Notes: generated by a model not told the origin, from the sequence alone. 64,000 bases of DNA from Ancylothrix sp. D3o (GCF_025370775.1 NZ_JAMXEX010000003.1:62001-126000), one strand, 5' to 3'; shown: positions 1 through 10,184, numbered from the stretch's first letter. A program made the numbers and translations.

Positions 1-377
1 AAAGAGAGAGCCTAATTTATGTAAATGCACTTTGACATACTTTCCCTTTAATTGACAGCGATCAATCGGTGTCATTTTATTAAAAATGACTTGTCCAGAA
101 AACCGGCTTTATATGCAAAATCGAAGAATCTCCACTAGATATCTACCCTACAACCGGTTTCTCCATTCGACCTGCGTTTGTCTTTTTAAATCGACACTTC
201 TATTTTAACTAATACTTATCAGGAAATGTTCCTTAGCCATTGCCTGCGAGTAGATTTAACAAAAAACCAGCCAACAAATCGGCTGCCAACCCTGCTCAAC
301 CGAACACACCGGCCCACGAAGGATTATTAAGCGGTGAAAAACTGCCAGAGTGTTGCCTAAAAATCATTTAGGTTATC
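1..377. other. Intergenic region upstream of the M48-like gene
   Basis: AT-rich stretch with no recognised gene. A TTGACA hexamer at 53-58 is followed about 17 bases later by T/A-rich sequence (about 75-82), a possible sigma-70-type promoter, but the -10 match is weak. A short reading frame (240-371, listed separately) ends six bases before the GTG start of the next gene. Nothing else recognised. Confidence 0.4.
240..371 (+). CDS. Possible 43-residue small ORF (uncertain)
   Basis: A TTG-initiated frame of 43 codons ending in TAG just before the GTG start of the M48-like gene. The peptide is rich in Lys, Asn, Pro and Ala, then ends in LLSGEKLPECCLKII, so it contains a Cys-Cys pair. An AGGAAA lies about 12 bases upstream. 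The frame cannot extend further upstream because TAG occurs at 234. I do not recognise it; it could be a leader peptide, a gene remnant or chance. The frame has no long low-complexity run, which is the only mild point in its favour. Confidence 0.15.
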   Translation: MPASRFNKKPANKSAANPAQPNTPAHEGLLSGEKLPECCLKII

Positions 378-2660
378 GTGGGAAAAAAACTAAAAATAGC
401 CCCTATGTCGTTAAACAGCAACAATCAGGATGCCACCTTTAAAGCCGACCTCCAAACCGGCCTAAACGCCATCAAACAAAGCGACTACCCCACCGCCATC
501 ACCCACCTCGAACATCTCTGCCAAAGCCAACTTTCCTCCTCCACCCTCGTAAAAGCCCAAATGGGCCTAGTTATCGCCTACCACCGCACCGGCCAAACCA
601 ACCAAGCCATCACCCTCTGCCAAACTCTCCGCCAAAGCAACAACCCCAAAATCAAACAGTGGGCCGACCAAACCCTCGCCACCCTCAATAAAAAAACCGT
701 AGATCCCACCGGCTTTATCCCCCTCAACGAGCACAGAAGCGCCGACGACATCGGTTTCGTGCCCCTACAGCCATCCCAACCAGTTGCAGCTAAAGCAAAA
801 ACCCCCCTACCCCCTCCACCCCCTCCACCCCGTCCCAAAGAACTCGACAAACCCCAGCCAAACATTACCCCCACGCCTACCCCCTTTGTATGGCGCAACG
901 CCAACCGAATCGAAAAAAACTGGAAACCCTTACCCTCACTCAAACTCTGGCCGCTTTACCTCCTCCAAGTTGTCACCGCCTACGCTTTGTTTCGGGTTGT
1001 TCACGCCGTTTTACAGTCGGCCATGTCCACAACCAATCAACTGTTATATTTTTTCCGACTTAACCCCATTCAGCTTTTTTATTTGGATCAATCTCTACCT
1101 ATTGCCTTTGCCTTAATTTTGTTATTTGTTATTTCTCCCTTCTTTTTAGATAAAATTCTGCAAGTTTTTGGCAATCTTAAAGCTTTTTCTACTAATCAAC
1201 TAGAAAAACATAGCCCGGAAGCAGTTAAATTACTCAAGCGTTTGTGTGGAGCAAAAAATCTCCCTTGGCCGGTTTTAAAACTTCTGCCGATTGACCTGCC
1301 GGTAGTGTTCACCTACGGTAATTTGCGGCGCAATGCGCGCATTGTCGTCAGCCAAGGTTTGCTTAACCGGCTCAAAGATGACGAAATTGCGGCGATTTAT
1401 GCTGGGGAAATTGGGCATATTTTATATGGAGATTTTGCTTTGATTTCTTGGTCAGTTGCCTTGTGTCAAGTTCCTTATTTGCTGTACTGGCAAGTGGCGC
1501 GGTGGGGTCAACAATGGCAAAATATCTCCCGCTGGCAAGCTAAGTTTCTGTTTTTTTGTTCACGGGTGATTTCTGTCTGTAGTTATGCGGTTTATTGGTT
1601 ATTTCGTTTACCGGCTTTATGGTTAAACCGCCGTCGATTTTATTACAGCGACCGCTACAGTGCTCAAATTACCGGCAACCCCAATGCTTTAACTCGTGCT
1701 CTGCTTAAAATTGCTGCCGGTATGACAGAACATATCGAAAAAACGCGCTCTACGAGTTATTTGTTAGAAAGTTTTGATGTGGTGGCGCCGGTCGGTCATC
1801 GGCAAGCGGTGACAATTGGCCCTTATATCGACAAAAAACCGGTGGAACCTCTCTTAAGCTGGGATATCACCAACCCTTATCGTTATTGGTTAGCGATTAA
1901 TAATAGTCATCCACCGCTAGGCGACCGGCTCAATATTCTTGGCGGTTGCGCTAAGTTTTGGAAGCTAGACACAGAGTTGGAATTGAACTCTCCACAAAAA
2001 TCAAACACTCCTAAACCAAAACTGCAACCTCTGATTTTGCAAGGTGCTCCTTATTTTGGGGTGCTGTTGGGTTTGGCACTTGGTTGGGGGTTTTGGGTGG
2101 TTGGTTGGGCCGGTTTGACGCTGAGAGTGCGAGAGTTGTATTGGATTTTGCGAGATCATTCTTGGTTATTTTGGGGTTTCTTGCTGGTTGGTTTTGGAGG
2201 GGGGACTTTTTACCGGCATAATGCTTTTTTTCCAGATATTTCGCCAGTCTCGCTACAGCAGCAAGCGAGTTTACCAGAGCTTTTGAGTAATGCTAATGCT
2301 TTGCCGCTTGACAGTGTGCCGGTGCGTCTCGAAGGTAAGTTACTCGGACGCACCGGCCTTTTGAATAGCGCTGCTCAAGATTTGCTTTTACAAACGGACA
2401 CCGATTTGATTAAGTTACACTGCATGAGCAAATTCGGGCCGGTGGGCAATCTCTGGGGTGTACCGCGTCCCCAAGACTTCCTCAACCGGCAAGTTGTCGT
2501 GACTGGTTGGTTTCGTCGTGGTGCCACTTTATGGGTAGATGTGCAAACGCTTTCTGCCGGTGATCAGCGTTATTTGGGGGGTCATGCCTTTTGGTCTGTA
2601 CTTAGTGCCGGTTTGGCCACCGTTGCCGGTATTTACCTGATCTCTCGTGGCGGTATCTAG
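378..2660 (+). CDS. TPR and M48 (HtpX/Ste24-like) membrane protein with apparently degenerate zinc site
   Basis: A 760-residue protein. Residues about 20-100 look like TPR helices, 135-175 is a Pro-rich linker, and membrane segments lie near 190-215, 238-265, 560-580, 597-615 and 738-757. The central part has the M48 peptidase layout, including 'VVSQGLLNRLKDDEIAAIYA'. Where M48 enzymes have HExxH, this protein reads G343-E344-I-G-H347, and where the third zinc ligand Glu is expected (RxxEAD) it reads RFYYSD with Y423. Two of three metal ligands therefore appear replaced, which suggests a non-catalytic scaffold. The GTG start is at 378; an in-frame ATG at 405 is an alternative. Codon choice is C-rich up to about 1020 and T/G-rich afterwards. 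Family call is firm; loss of activity is inferred from alignment by eye. Confidence 0.75.
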   Translation: MGKKLKIAPMSLNSNNQDATFKADLQTGLNAIKQSDYPTAITHLEHLCQSQLSSSTLVKAQMGLVIAYHRTGQTNQAITLCQTLRQSNNPKIKQWADQTLATLNKKTVDPTGFIPLNEHRSADDIGFVPLQPSQPVAAKAKTPLPPPPPPPRPKELDKPQPNITPTPTPFVWRNANRIEKNWKPLPSLKLWPLYLLQVVTAYALFRVVHAVLQSAMSTTNQLLYFFRLNPIQLFYLDQSLPIAFALILLFVISPFFLDKILQVFGNLKAFSTNQLEKHSPEAVKLLKRLCGAKNLPWPVLKLLPIDLPVVFTYGNLRRNARIVVSQGLLNRLKDDEIAAIYAGEIGHILYGDFALISWSVALCQVPYLLYWQVARWGQQWQNISRWQAKFLFFCSRVISVCSYAVYWLFRLPALWLNRRRFYYSDRYSAQITGNPNALTRALLKIAAGMTEHIEKTRSTSYLLESFDVVAPVGHRQAVTIGPYIDKKPVEPLLSWDITNPYRYWLAINNSHPPLGDRLNILGGCAKFWKLDTELELNSPQKSNTPKPKLQPLILQGAPYFGVLLGLALGWGFWVVGWAGLTLRVRELYWILRDHSWLFWGFLLVGFGGGTFYRHNAFFPDISPVSLQQQASLPELLSNANALPLDSVPVRLEGKLLGRTGLLNSAAQDLLLQTDTDLIKLHCMSKFGPVGNLWGVPRPQDFLNRQVVVTGWFRRGATLWVDVQTLSAGDQRYLGGHAFWSVLSAGLATVAGIYLISRGGI

Positions 2661-3613
2661 GCAAAGTTAACTATAATTTTGCTACACTTTTTCAAATTAA
2701 GGCTTAGTTTAGAGGGATTATGCTGAGGTAAAACCTTCTAATTAAAAAGTTAAATTTTTCTTGGCCATCTCAAAAATACGATGTTTTTGGCCCTAGATTG
2801 TAAAGAAGTGTTGCCTTTCCTGGCAAAAAGTGTTAAGTTTAATTACAGAAAGCTGATAGTTCCAGAGATGGCTAAGCCTTCAATAAAAAATATTGCAAAT
2901 CCGCTTACCTTCTCGGTATCAGGTTTTCCTCCCAACACAGCAATCTTTCGCCAGCCGGCACTATCGGCTGGCTTTTTGGTGCGGAACGTCTGACTGGTTT
3001 TTAAAGGAGATATCGATAAAAAAAACGAAAATTCATTGATAGAGCTAGATTGAGACCCAAGGCTGTGATACCTTAATTAAGGGTTTGAAACTTCAATCCT
3101 AAGATTGCAGGCGTCAGTTGGGGGATGATTGCATTAATTAAGCAGTACCTCAACAAGATTTTGGCCAGAGTAAATCTCGGCTGAGCGACCGTATGAGTCA
3201 TCGCGTGGCTTGCCACCCACCCGACCGGACAAAACAAAACGAAACTATCCCTGCGGCTTAAAAACCAAAGCGACCACAAGTAATTTTTACGGCGGTTTCT
3301 CTTTTAATGGTGTAAGAGCAATTTCTAAAAACAACAACGTTGAGTGTCAATTCCCAAGTGATGATCGCAAGCTTAAGCACAAGGGCAAAAAGCAAGCAAA
3401 TTATTTGCAGTGTCGGTTCCACGATATTGGCAGAAGGTTATTCAACGAGTGTGCCAGTGGGGAGAAACTGCGTTTTTGAAGTTGTTCAATACAAGCCTGC
3501 GTATCGCACACAGGCTGTTTGTGGTGTGCCGGTGAAAGTCATGCAAGCTGCTGCGGTGACGCGCCCTAAAAAGTTTGTCCAGTGTTTTTAGTTCCTTTTT
3601 GGAGGTAATTTCA
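2661..3613. other. 953-bp intergenic region: possible small RNA with terminator, then long leader of the RRM gene
   Basis: No convincing protein gene. The left half ends at a strong rho-independent terminator (2950-2977) about 290 bases after the previous stop codon, so it may hold a small RNA or a long 3' UTR. The right half (about 3000-3613) leads to the RRM gene; it contains a small hairpin with AGCCTG/CAGGCT arms near 3493-3515. Genes for cyanobacterial cold-inducible RRM proteins are known to have long leaders, so this may be a temperature-responsive 5' UTR. That role is inference. Confidence 0.4.
2950..2977 (+). terminator. Rho-independent terminator
   Basis: Perfect 8-bp GC-rich stem, GCCAGCCG (2950-2957) and CGGCTGGC (2965-2972), 7-base loop, then five T's. 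It lies 290 bases downstream of the M48-like gene, so it ends either a long read-through transcript or an independent small RNA beginning in 2700-2900. Confidence 0.75.
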
Positions 3614-4198
3614 ATGTCAATTCGTTTGTATGTAGGCAATTTGCCCAAAGAAATTGAGCGCAAAGAACTGCAAGATGTGTTTGCGGAAATGGGAGACGCG
3701 GTAACAACCAAAGTCATCACAGATCGCAAAACTGGCAAATGTCGGGGTTTTGGTTTTGTAACGGTTAAAACTGATGCTGAAGCCGACGAGCTAATCGAAA
3801 AATATAACGGCTTTATGTTTAAAGAAAACCCGTTAAAAATCGAAAAAGCTCTGCCTCGGACAAAGGGTAAAGGCGACAAACCCGAAAAAGCAGCGGGTGA
3901 GGAAGAAGTTTCAGCCTCTGGCGAAACCCAAGAACCTCGTCAAACACCGGCACCTGTCACCAAAGCCAACAGTAACAGCGGTGGCGGTGGGGAACGCGAA
4001 CCTCGTGGCGAACGCGAGCCTCGTGGCGAACGCGAGTCTCGTGGCGGACGTCGCTCTAACAAGTCTCGTCGTGGCGGTGAACGTACCAGCACCAGCACTA
4101 GCTCTGGCGGTCAATCTGAAGCTGTCCAGCCAGATCCACGCTGGGCTTCGGAGTTGGAAAAGCTAAAGCAAATGCTTGCCGCTCAAACCAATCCCTAA
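3614..4198 (+). CDS. RRM-type RNA-binding protein (cyanobacterial Rbp family)
   Basis: A 194-residue single-stranded-RNA-binding protein. The RRM fills residues 1-80, with RNP2 (LYVGNL) and RNP1 (CRGFGFV) intact. A basic low-complexity tail follows: Gly run, three copies of a GEREPR-type hexapeptide, an RGG/RRG-rich stretch, and a C-terminal WASELEKLKQML helix. Cyanobacterial Rbp proteins are typically short RRM proteins with Gly-rich tails, often cold-induced or involved in mRNA localisation; the long tail here is unusual. The ATG at 3614 is chosen because GGAGG lies 9 bases upstream and the RRM begins directly after it; a longer in-frame start at 3575 lacks such a site. It converges with the unknown gene at 4281. 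Confidence 0.9.
   Translation: MSIRLYVGNLPKEIERKELQDVFAEMGDAVTTKVITDRKTGKCRGFGFVTVKTDAEADELIEKYNGFMFKENPLKIEKALPRTKGKGDKPEKAAGEEEVSASGETQEPRQTPAPVTKANSNSGGGGEREPRGEREPRGERESRGGRRSNKSRRGGERTSTSTSSGGQSEAVQPDPRWASELEKLKQMLAAQTNP
3992..4045 (+). repeat. Three 18-bp in-frame tandem repeats
   Basis: Three adjacent 18-bp units beginning GAACGCGA and ending CTCGTGGC encode the ERE(P/S)RG repeats of the RRM protein tail. Copies differ by one or two bases, so copy-number slippage is plausible. Confidence 0.85.
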
Positions 4199-4222
4199 CC
4201 TTCATTATTTTATGCCAATTAT

Positions 4223-4269
4223 AACGGGCGACTTGCTCTGCTATTTAAGGAAGCCGCAAGCGCCCAGTT
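4223..4269. terminator. Imperfect hairpin between convergent genes
   Basis: Arms AACGGGCGACTTGC (4223-4236) and GCAAGCGCCCAGTT (4256-4269) pair with two single-base bulges across a 19-base loop. It sits between the ends of two convergent genes and may terminate in both directions. There is no strong T-run, so the call is weak. Confidence 0.35.
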
Positions 4270-4280
4270 ATTATGGCGGT

Positions 4281-4694
4281 TTAGCTAACTTTGTTGGGCG
4301 TTTCTTTGAGGAAGGGGACTTTTAACCAATTCTGGAGGTGGGTTTTGACTTTTTCGGAAAATTCTTGGCGTTGGTTGTTTTTAGCGGTGCGAACCGGTTT
4401 GCGGGATTCATCGAGCGTCCAGCCATAATCACTACTTAATCTTAAGTTTCCCTGCCAGTCGGAAATTGATAAAATTAGTTGGTTTGAGGGGCTGTTGTCG
4501 TATTCTTTGACTACAAAGACGTAGTTAAAGGTGTTTTGGCTTGCGGCTGCTACTGTTGAAGGTTGACCACATTCTTTTTGCAGGCGTTCTCGCACTTGTT
4601 CTGCTAAGCCTGGTGTTGTTATGTCTTCGAGTGTTCTCACTGCTAAAGTGAGTGCAAAATAAAATTCTTCTATGGGTACGAATTCAAGCTGCAT
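4281..4694 (-). CDS. Hypothetical protein, 137 aa
   Basis: I do not recognise this protein. It is soluble with mixed alpha/beta character: an N-terminal helix (PIEEFYFALTLAVRTLED), then alternating short strands including FNYVFVVKEY and LILSISDWQGNLRLSS, and a basic C-terminus with LQNWLKVPFLKE. No signal peptide or membrane segment is visible. It starts at ATG 4694 without a clear ribosome binding site and converges on the RRM gene. The length and regular secondary-structure pattern favour a real gene. Confidence 0.65.
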   Translation of the reverse strand: MQLEFVPIEEFYFALTLAVRTLEDITTPGLAEQVRERLQKECGQPSTVAAASQNTFNYVFVVKEYDNSPSNQLILSISDWQGNLRLSSDYGWTLDESRKPVRTAKNNQRQEFSEKVKTHLQNWLKVPFLKETPNKVS

Positions 4695-4787
4695 TGGTTG
4701 TCTTTAGGCGGTTATTGGGCATACTTGGTTATTTTCTCATCATTTGTTGTTTCGGCGCGGGCAGTAAGGGGGATGAAGGATCTTATT

Positions 4788-4812
4788 ACCGCAGATTAAC
4801 GCAGATGGACGC
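4788..4812. repeat. Dispersed-repeat fragment with 10-bp tandem units
   Basis: The segment ACCGCAGATTAACGCAGATG contains the tandem 10-mers GCAGATTAAC and GCAGATGGAC. Similar GCAGAT(T/G)AAC arrays are common intergenic repeats in cyanobacterial genomes. It lies between the unknown gene and the EAL gene. Confidence 0.45.
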
Positions 4813-4855
4813 TTTGGAGTTTTTGGCTTTTGCCAAAGGTTGATTTTTTGAGTTT

Positions 4856-5923
4856 TTAAGATGCTTTGGATAAGGGAAAGTCCCACAATGGGGCCGGCTC
4901 TTTTTTGAGGGTTTTTTCGGGTCGTCCTAGGCCAAATCCTTGAGCATAGTCTACTCCTAAGTCTCTACAAAAGCTAATGTCGGCTTGATTTTCTAGTCCT
5001 TCGGCTAAAACTAATATGCCTTCTTCATGGGCTGAGTGTAGGAGGCTTTTGATGATGGTTTGTTTGAGGGGGTGTTGTGAGCATCCATCGATTAGTCGCC
5101 GGTCAAGTTTTACTAAGTCTGGGCGAAATTCCATCACATAATGATCGACGGAAACGCAGCCGCATAAATCATCAACGGCTATGCCAAATCCCCAGTCGCG
5201 TAGCCGTTTAATAATACCCGGCAAGTTTGGACAGCTTGCTAAGACTTCTACTTCTGTTAATTCAAACACGATATTTTCAGGGCGCAATCCTAAGTCTAGG
5301 ACTTGTTGATAATTGAATTCTATTGATTCGGGATTGCGGATGATTGCATTGGGTAAAATATTGATAAAAAAGGTATCCTCTGTTTGGAGGGCTGCAATAG
5401 ATTCTAAGCAAATACTACGAGCTAGTTCATCAAATTCGCAGGTTAACTTTGTTGAAATTGCTGCGTCTATTAATTCTTTCCCGCGAATTACTTGCCCTTT
5501 TTCATTGGTGGCGCGAGCTAAACATTCGTGGGCAATAATTTTTCCAGATTTTAATTCAAAAATAGGTTGATATTTAAAAAATAACTGTTGTTGGAGTAGT
5601 AATCTTAAAAACCAAGCGTGTCTTACTGACATCGTAATGGTGCTTAATGGTTTGGCCTGAAGAAATTCGACCAACATCCCTCTATCTTCTAGGGGTAATC
5701 GGGTTAGCAAAAACCGCGAATTGTCTTGGCTGGTTTCGGGTAAAGTTTTACTAATTTCTCCAAAAATTTCTGCTAATTGAGTGTGATTGATTTCTTGATA
5801 AACCAGTTGGGGAAGGCTAGGAATTTTTGTAAATCCTAAGCTACAGAGTTGGTCACTGGTTTCTAAGTCTTGAGGTTGAATGATTAGTTTCTGCCTTTCA
5901 AGGTGTGGGGTGATGGGAGACAC
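4856..5923 (-). CDS. EAL-domain protein, probable c-di-GMP phosphodiesterase
   Basis: A 355-residue cytosolic protein. Residues 1-110 form an unrecognised N-terminal region; 112-340 is an EAL domain. Residues normally needed for metal binding and c-di-GMP hydrolysis are visible: E133 (in AHECLAR, the EAL motif as ECL), N188 (INILP), E221 (ELTE), D251-D252, K272 (VKLD), E308 (AEGLE) and Q328 (AQGF). The loop-6 signature DDFGTG is altered to DDLCGC, which may affect dimerisation or activity. There is no GGDEF domain. Family membership is certain and catalytic activity likely but unproven. It is relevant to the possible c-di-GMP-responsive glycosyltransferase at 47225. No operon partner is apparent; 418 bases of non-coding DNA lie upstream. 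Confidence 0.85.
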   Translation of the reverse strand: MSPITPHLERQKLIIQPQDLETSDQLCSLGFTKIPSLPQLVYQEINHTQLAEIFGEISKTLPETSQDNSRFLLTRLPLEDRGMLVEFLQAKPLSTITMSVRHAWFLRLLLQQQLFFKYQPIFELKSGKIIAHECLARATNEKGQVIRGKELIDAAISTKLTCEFDELARSICLESIAALQTEDTFFINILPNAIIRNPESIEFNYQQVLDLGLRPENIVFELTEVEVLASCPNLPGIIKRLRDWGFGIAVDDLCGCVSVDHYVMEFRPDLVKLDRRLIDGCSQHPLKQTIIKSLLHSAHEEGILVLAEGLENQADISFCRDLGVDYAQGFGLGRPEKTLKKEPAPLWDFPLSKAS

Positions 5924-6341
5924 AGCCTGCTACTTCCTAAAATTATGACGAAATGTAAATTGGCTACCATATAGCATAAAGCTATTCACCGGCCTTACGC
6001 AATATTTTTAGCGAAAACAATCAGGCGATTTTAGATTAAAGAAACTCCCAGTTTTAAGGGCTTACAGCCTTTCAATCTATGGCATAGATGTTATTTAAAA
6101 TTATCTCACGCTAAAAATCTGACTAAAGATAGATTCTTTCTATGACCACAAAAAACTCTGAATAAAAGCAGTTTAAAATAACGCATCCGTGCTAGGACTG
6201 CAACGGGTGACAACTGAAGCGCATTCAAAAATAATTTTTAGGAACAAAAGGGGATTTTTAGGGGTTGATTACGGAGTGGGGGGGCAGGGATTTATGGGTG
6301 GCTGGATAATTTGCGGCCCATCAATCGCCTGCTTTTTGAGA
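5924..6341. other. 418-bp intergenic region, no gene recognised
   Basis: Lies upstream of the EAL gene and downstream of crtB, both leftward. The only structure I see is a short hairpin, AAGGGCT-TAC-AGCCTTT (6056-6072), without a T-run. The G-rich right end includes a run of seven G's near 6279-6285. Confidence 0.4.
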
Positions 6342-7274
6342 TTACAGCACTTGCGCTCGTAACCAAGCCACCGGCAAATAAAGTAATTTGCGAGATTTTT
6401 TTACAAAAGCTCGTTGACTGAAAACATCGTAATCGTTGCTTTCAATCACATCTAAAATTTGCCGGTAAAGCATAAGAGCCGACCAAACCGGCCAACGAGC
6501 ATCGGAAGAAAGCCGACTTACCCCAGACTCAGCCAGCACAAAAAACTGACGCGCTCGTTTAATTTGGAAACGCATCAACTCGCGCCAGCGTTCATCGACC
6601 ACACCCTGCAATAGTTCTTCTTCGGTGTAGTCAAACTGTGCCAAGTCCTCAAGAGGTAAATAAATGCGACCACGCTGTATATCTTCGCCGACATCGCGGA
6701 GGATATTGGTTAGTTGGTTGGCAATTCCCAGCGCTACTGCCTCCTCGGTGGGGTTTGCATCCAGAGGCATATTGCTATCCCAAGGGGCCGTGCGGGCCGG
6801 TGGAGCAATTCCCATCACCGGCATTGACATCAGGCCAACGGTACCAGCCACCCGGTAACAGTACAAATAAAGGTCATCAAACGTCTCGTAGCGACAGCGG
6901 TATAAATCCATGCGCTGACCGGCAATCATATCCCGAAACGGTTGAATATCCAACTTAAAGCGCTCCAGCGTATCTGCAAGCGCCACATCGGTATCTTCAA
7001 TTGGCCGGCCAGCAAAAATCGATTCTAGCTGTGCTTCCCATTGGTCGAGGGTTTCCGGGGTCGTGAGGCGGGCGCGGGGGCCATCCACCAACTCATCTGT
7101 ACGGCGACACCAGGCATAAATAGCCCAGATTGCCCGCCGTTTTGCCTCTGGCATCAACAGCGTACCTAAATAAAAAGTCTTGGCGTAAGTCGCCGTGATC
7201 TGTCGGCAGAGTTCGTAGGCGGACTCAGGGGAAGCCAACGTTGTCATGCGGGGGTTTGGAGGCAGTTGCAGCAT
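6342..7274 (-). CDS. crtB: Phytoene synthase
   Basis: Condenses two geranylgeranyl diphosphates into 15-cis-phytoene, the first committed step of carotenoid synthesis. The 310-residue protein has the squalene/phytoene-synthase fold, with the Mg-binding aspartate motif DELVD, a second motif in NILRDVGEDIQRGRIYLP, and the conserved TYAKTFYLGTLLMP near the N-terminus. The ATG at 7274 (protein MLQLPPNPRM) is chosen because it matches the usual cyanobacterial N-terminus; an in-frame ATG at 7385 would add 37 residues unlike the family. It lies 127 bases downstream of crtP on the same strand, the common cyanobacterial crtP-crtB arrangement, and is probably cotranscribed. Complete and apparently functional. 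Confidence 0.95.
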   Translation of the reverse strand: MLQLPPNPRMTTLASPESAYELCRQITATYAKTFYLGTLLMPEAKRRAIWAIYAWCRRTDELVDGPRARLTTPETLDQWEAQLESIFAGRPIEDTDVALADTLERFKLDIQPFRDMIAGQRMDLYRCRYETFDDLYLYCYRVAGTVGLMSMPVMGIAPPARTAPWDSNMPLDANPTEEAVALGIANQLTNILRDVGEDIQRGRIYLPLEDLAQFDYTEEELLQGVVDERWRELMRFQIKRARQFFVLAESGVSRLSSDARWPVWSALMLYRQILDVIESNDYDVFSQRAFVKKSRKLLYLPVAWLRAQVL

Positions 7275-7401
7275 TGGTAGCGGCGCGTCAAGAACGTTTT
7301 CGGTATTTCGAGGGCATTTTTTGGCAGGGTGTGGCTTTGGGGTTTTGTTAAGCCTGATCTCATAGATGAGGGTTGGCGCAGCCACGCGAAGCGAGAAGCT
7401 G

Positions 7402-9449
<2,048 letters not shown>

Positions 9450-9818
9450 ATGAGTACAGTTTTAGTTGTGGATGACAGCGTAACATTACGTTCAGCAGTC
9501 TCAGACCTTCTTAGGCAAAATGGCATGAAGGTCATTGAGGCATCAGATGGTTTGGAAGCTAAAGAGCAACTTCAAACTACTAGACCGGATTTAGTAATTA
9601 TGGATATTGTCATGCCTAACATGAATGGTTATGAGTTGTGCCGGTGGTTAAAAAACCAACCGAATACCCACAACATTCCTGTTGTGATGTGTACGAGCAA
9701 AAGTGAGGATTTTGATCGTTATTGGGGCATGAAACAAGGGGCGGATGCTTATATTGCTAAACCCTTTCGCCCCAATGAGTTACTCGCAACTGTTAAACAA
9801 CTGTTGCAAGGAGCTTAA
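9450..9818 (+). CDS. Single-domain response regulator (CheY/PilH-like)
   Basis: A 122-residue receiver domain with no output domain. Phosphorylation-site features are complete: the acidic pair in VLVVDDSVTL, the acceptor Asp in LVIMDIVMPNMNG, Thr in VVMCTSKSED and Lys in YIAKPF. The pattern QGADAYIAKPFRPNELL resembles cyanobacterial PilH/PixH-like proteins, which serve pilus-based phototaxis, but no pil or che partner lies nearby, so its kinase is unknown. ATG 9450 is chosen because GGGAGG lies a few bases upstream and the receiver fold starts immediately; an upstream ATG at 9366 would add 28 residues unlike the family. A long inverted repeat follows the stop codon. Confidence 0.88.
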   Translation: MSTVLVVDDSVTLRSAVSDLLRQNGMKVIEASDGLEAKEQLQTTRPDLVIMDIVMPNMNGYELCRWLKNQPNTHNIPVVMCTSKSEDFDRYWGMKQGADAYIAKPFRPNELLATVKQLLQGA

Positions 9819-9829
9819 AATTTTTATGG

Positions 9830-9879
9830 GTCATTTGTCCTTTGTCAAAGGGAAGAACCAAAGACAAAGGACAAATGAC
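9830..9879. repeat. Perfect 17-bp inverted repeat built from heptamer repeat sequence
   Basis: GTCATTTGTCCTTTGTC (9830-9846) pairs perfectly with GACAAAGGACAAATGAC (9863-9879) around a 16-base loop. It fills the gap between two convergent genes and could act as a bidirectional terminator. The arms are made of GTCATTT/GTCCTTT heptamer units, the same family found at 14783, 27477, 42441 and 56560. Confidence 0.8.
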
Positions 9880-9881
9880 GA

Positions 9882-10184
9882 CTAATCAATGAGTTGATAA
9901 CTCCGAATATCTGGGAGATTTTCTACTAAATTACGGCATTTAATTAAGGCTTCTTGAATATGATCTGATGTTAAATGCGCCTGCAAATCAGCCTCGCTTT
10001 CCCACTCTTCTACAAATACAAATTCTGCGGGATTTGTTTGATTTTGCATTAAATCATAAAAAATACACCCGGTTTCTTTGCGGGTGGGTTCAAGAAGTTC
10101 TATTAATATAGTTTTTAACTCCTCAATTTTATCAGGAAGTGCTACGACTTTTGCGACAACTCTGAGTTTTGATTGATTGTTCAT
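9882..10184 (-). CDS. ABM-domain (antibiotic biosynthesis monooxygenase-like) protein
   Basis: A 100-residue protein of the ABM/YgiN fold, a small dimeric alpha-beta barrel. Visible features are the first strand LRVVAKVVALPDKIEELKTI, the central ETGCIFYDLMQN and the FVFVEEWESEADLQAHLTSD segment characteristic of the family. Members include quinol monooxygenases and many uncharacterised proteins, so the substrate cannot be assigned. Start ATG 10184. It converges on the response regulator with only the inverted repeat between them. Confidence 0.85.
   Translation of the reverse strand: MNNQSKLRVVAKVVALPDKIEELKTILIELLEPTRKETGCIFYDLMQNQTNPAEFVFVEEWESEADLQAHLTSDHIQEALIKCRNLVENLPDIRSYQLID

Noticed and set aside
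578-943. Open frame on the minus strand inside the M48-like gene
   Set aside because: It is the complement of the Pro-rich part and gives a Gly/Val-rich low-complexity peptide; the plus-strand gene explains the DNA.
2781-2993. 70-codon frame overlapping the terminator at 2950
   Set aside because: Its end crosses a strong rho-independent terminator and the peptide matches nothing recognisable.
3210-3591. Two short frames upstream of the RRM gene
   Set aside because: Overlapping frames with no ribosome binding site and no protein-like pattern; more likely leader RNA.
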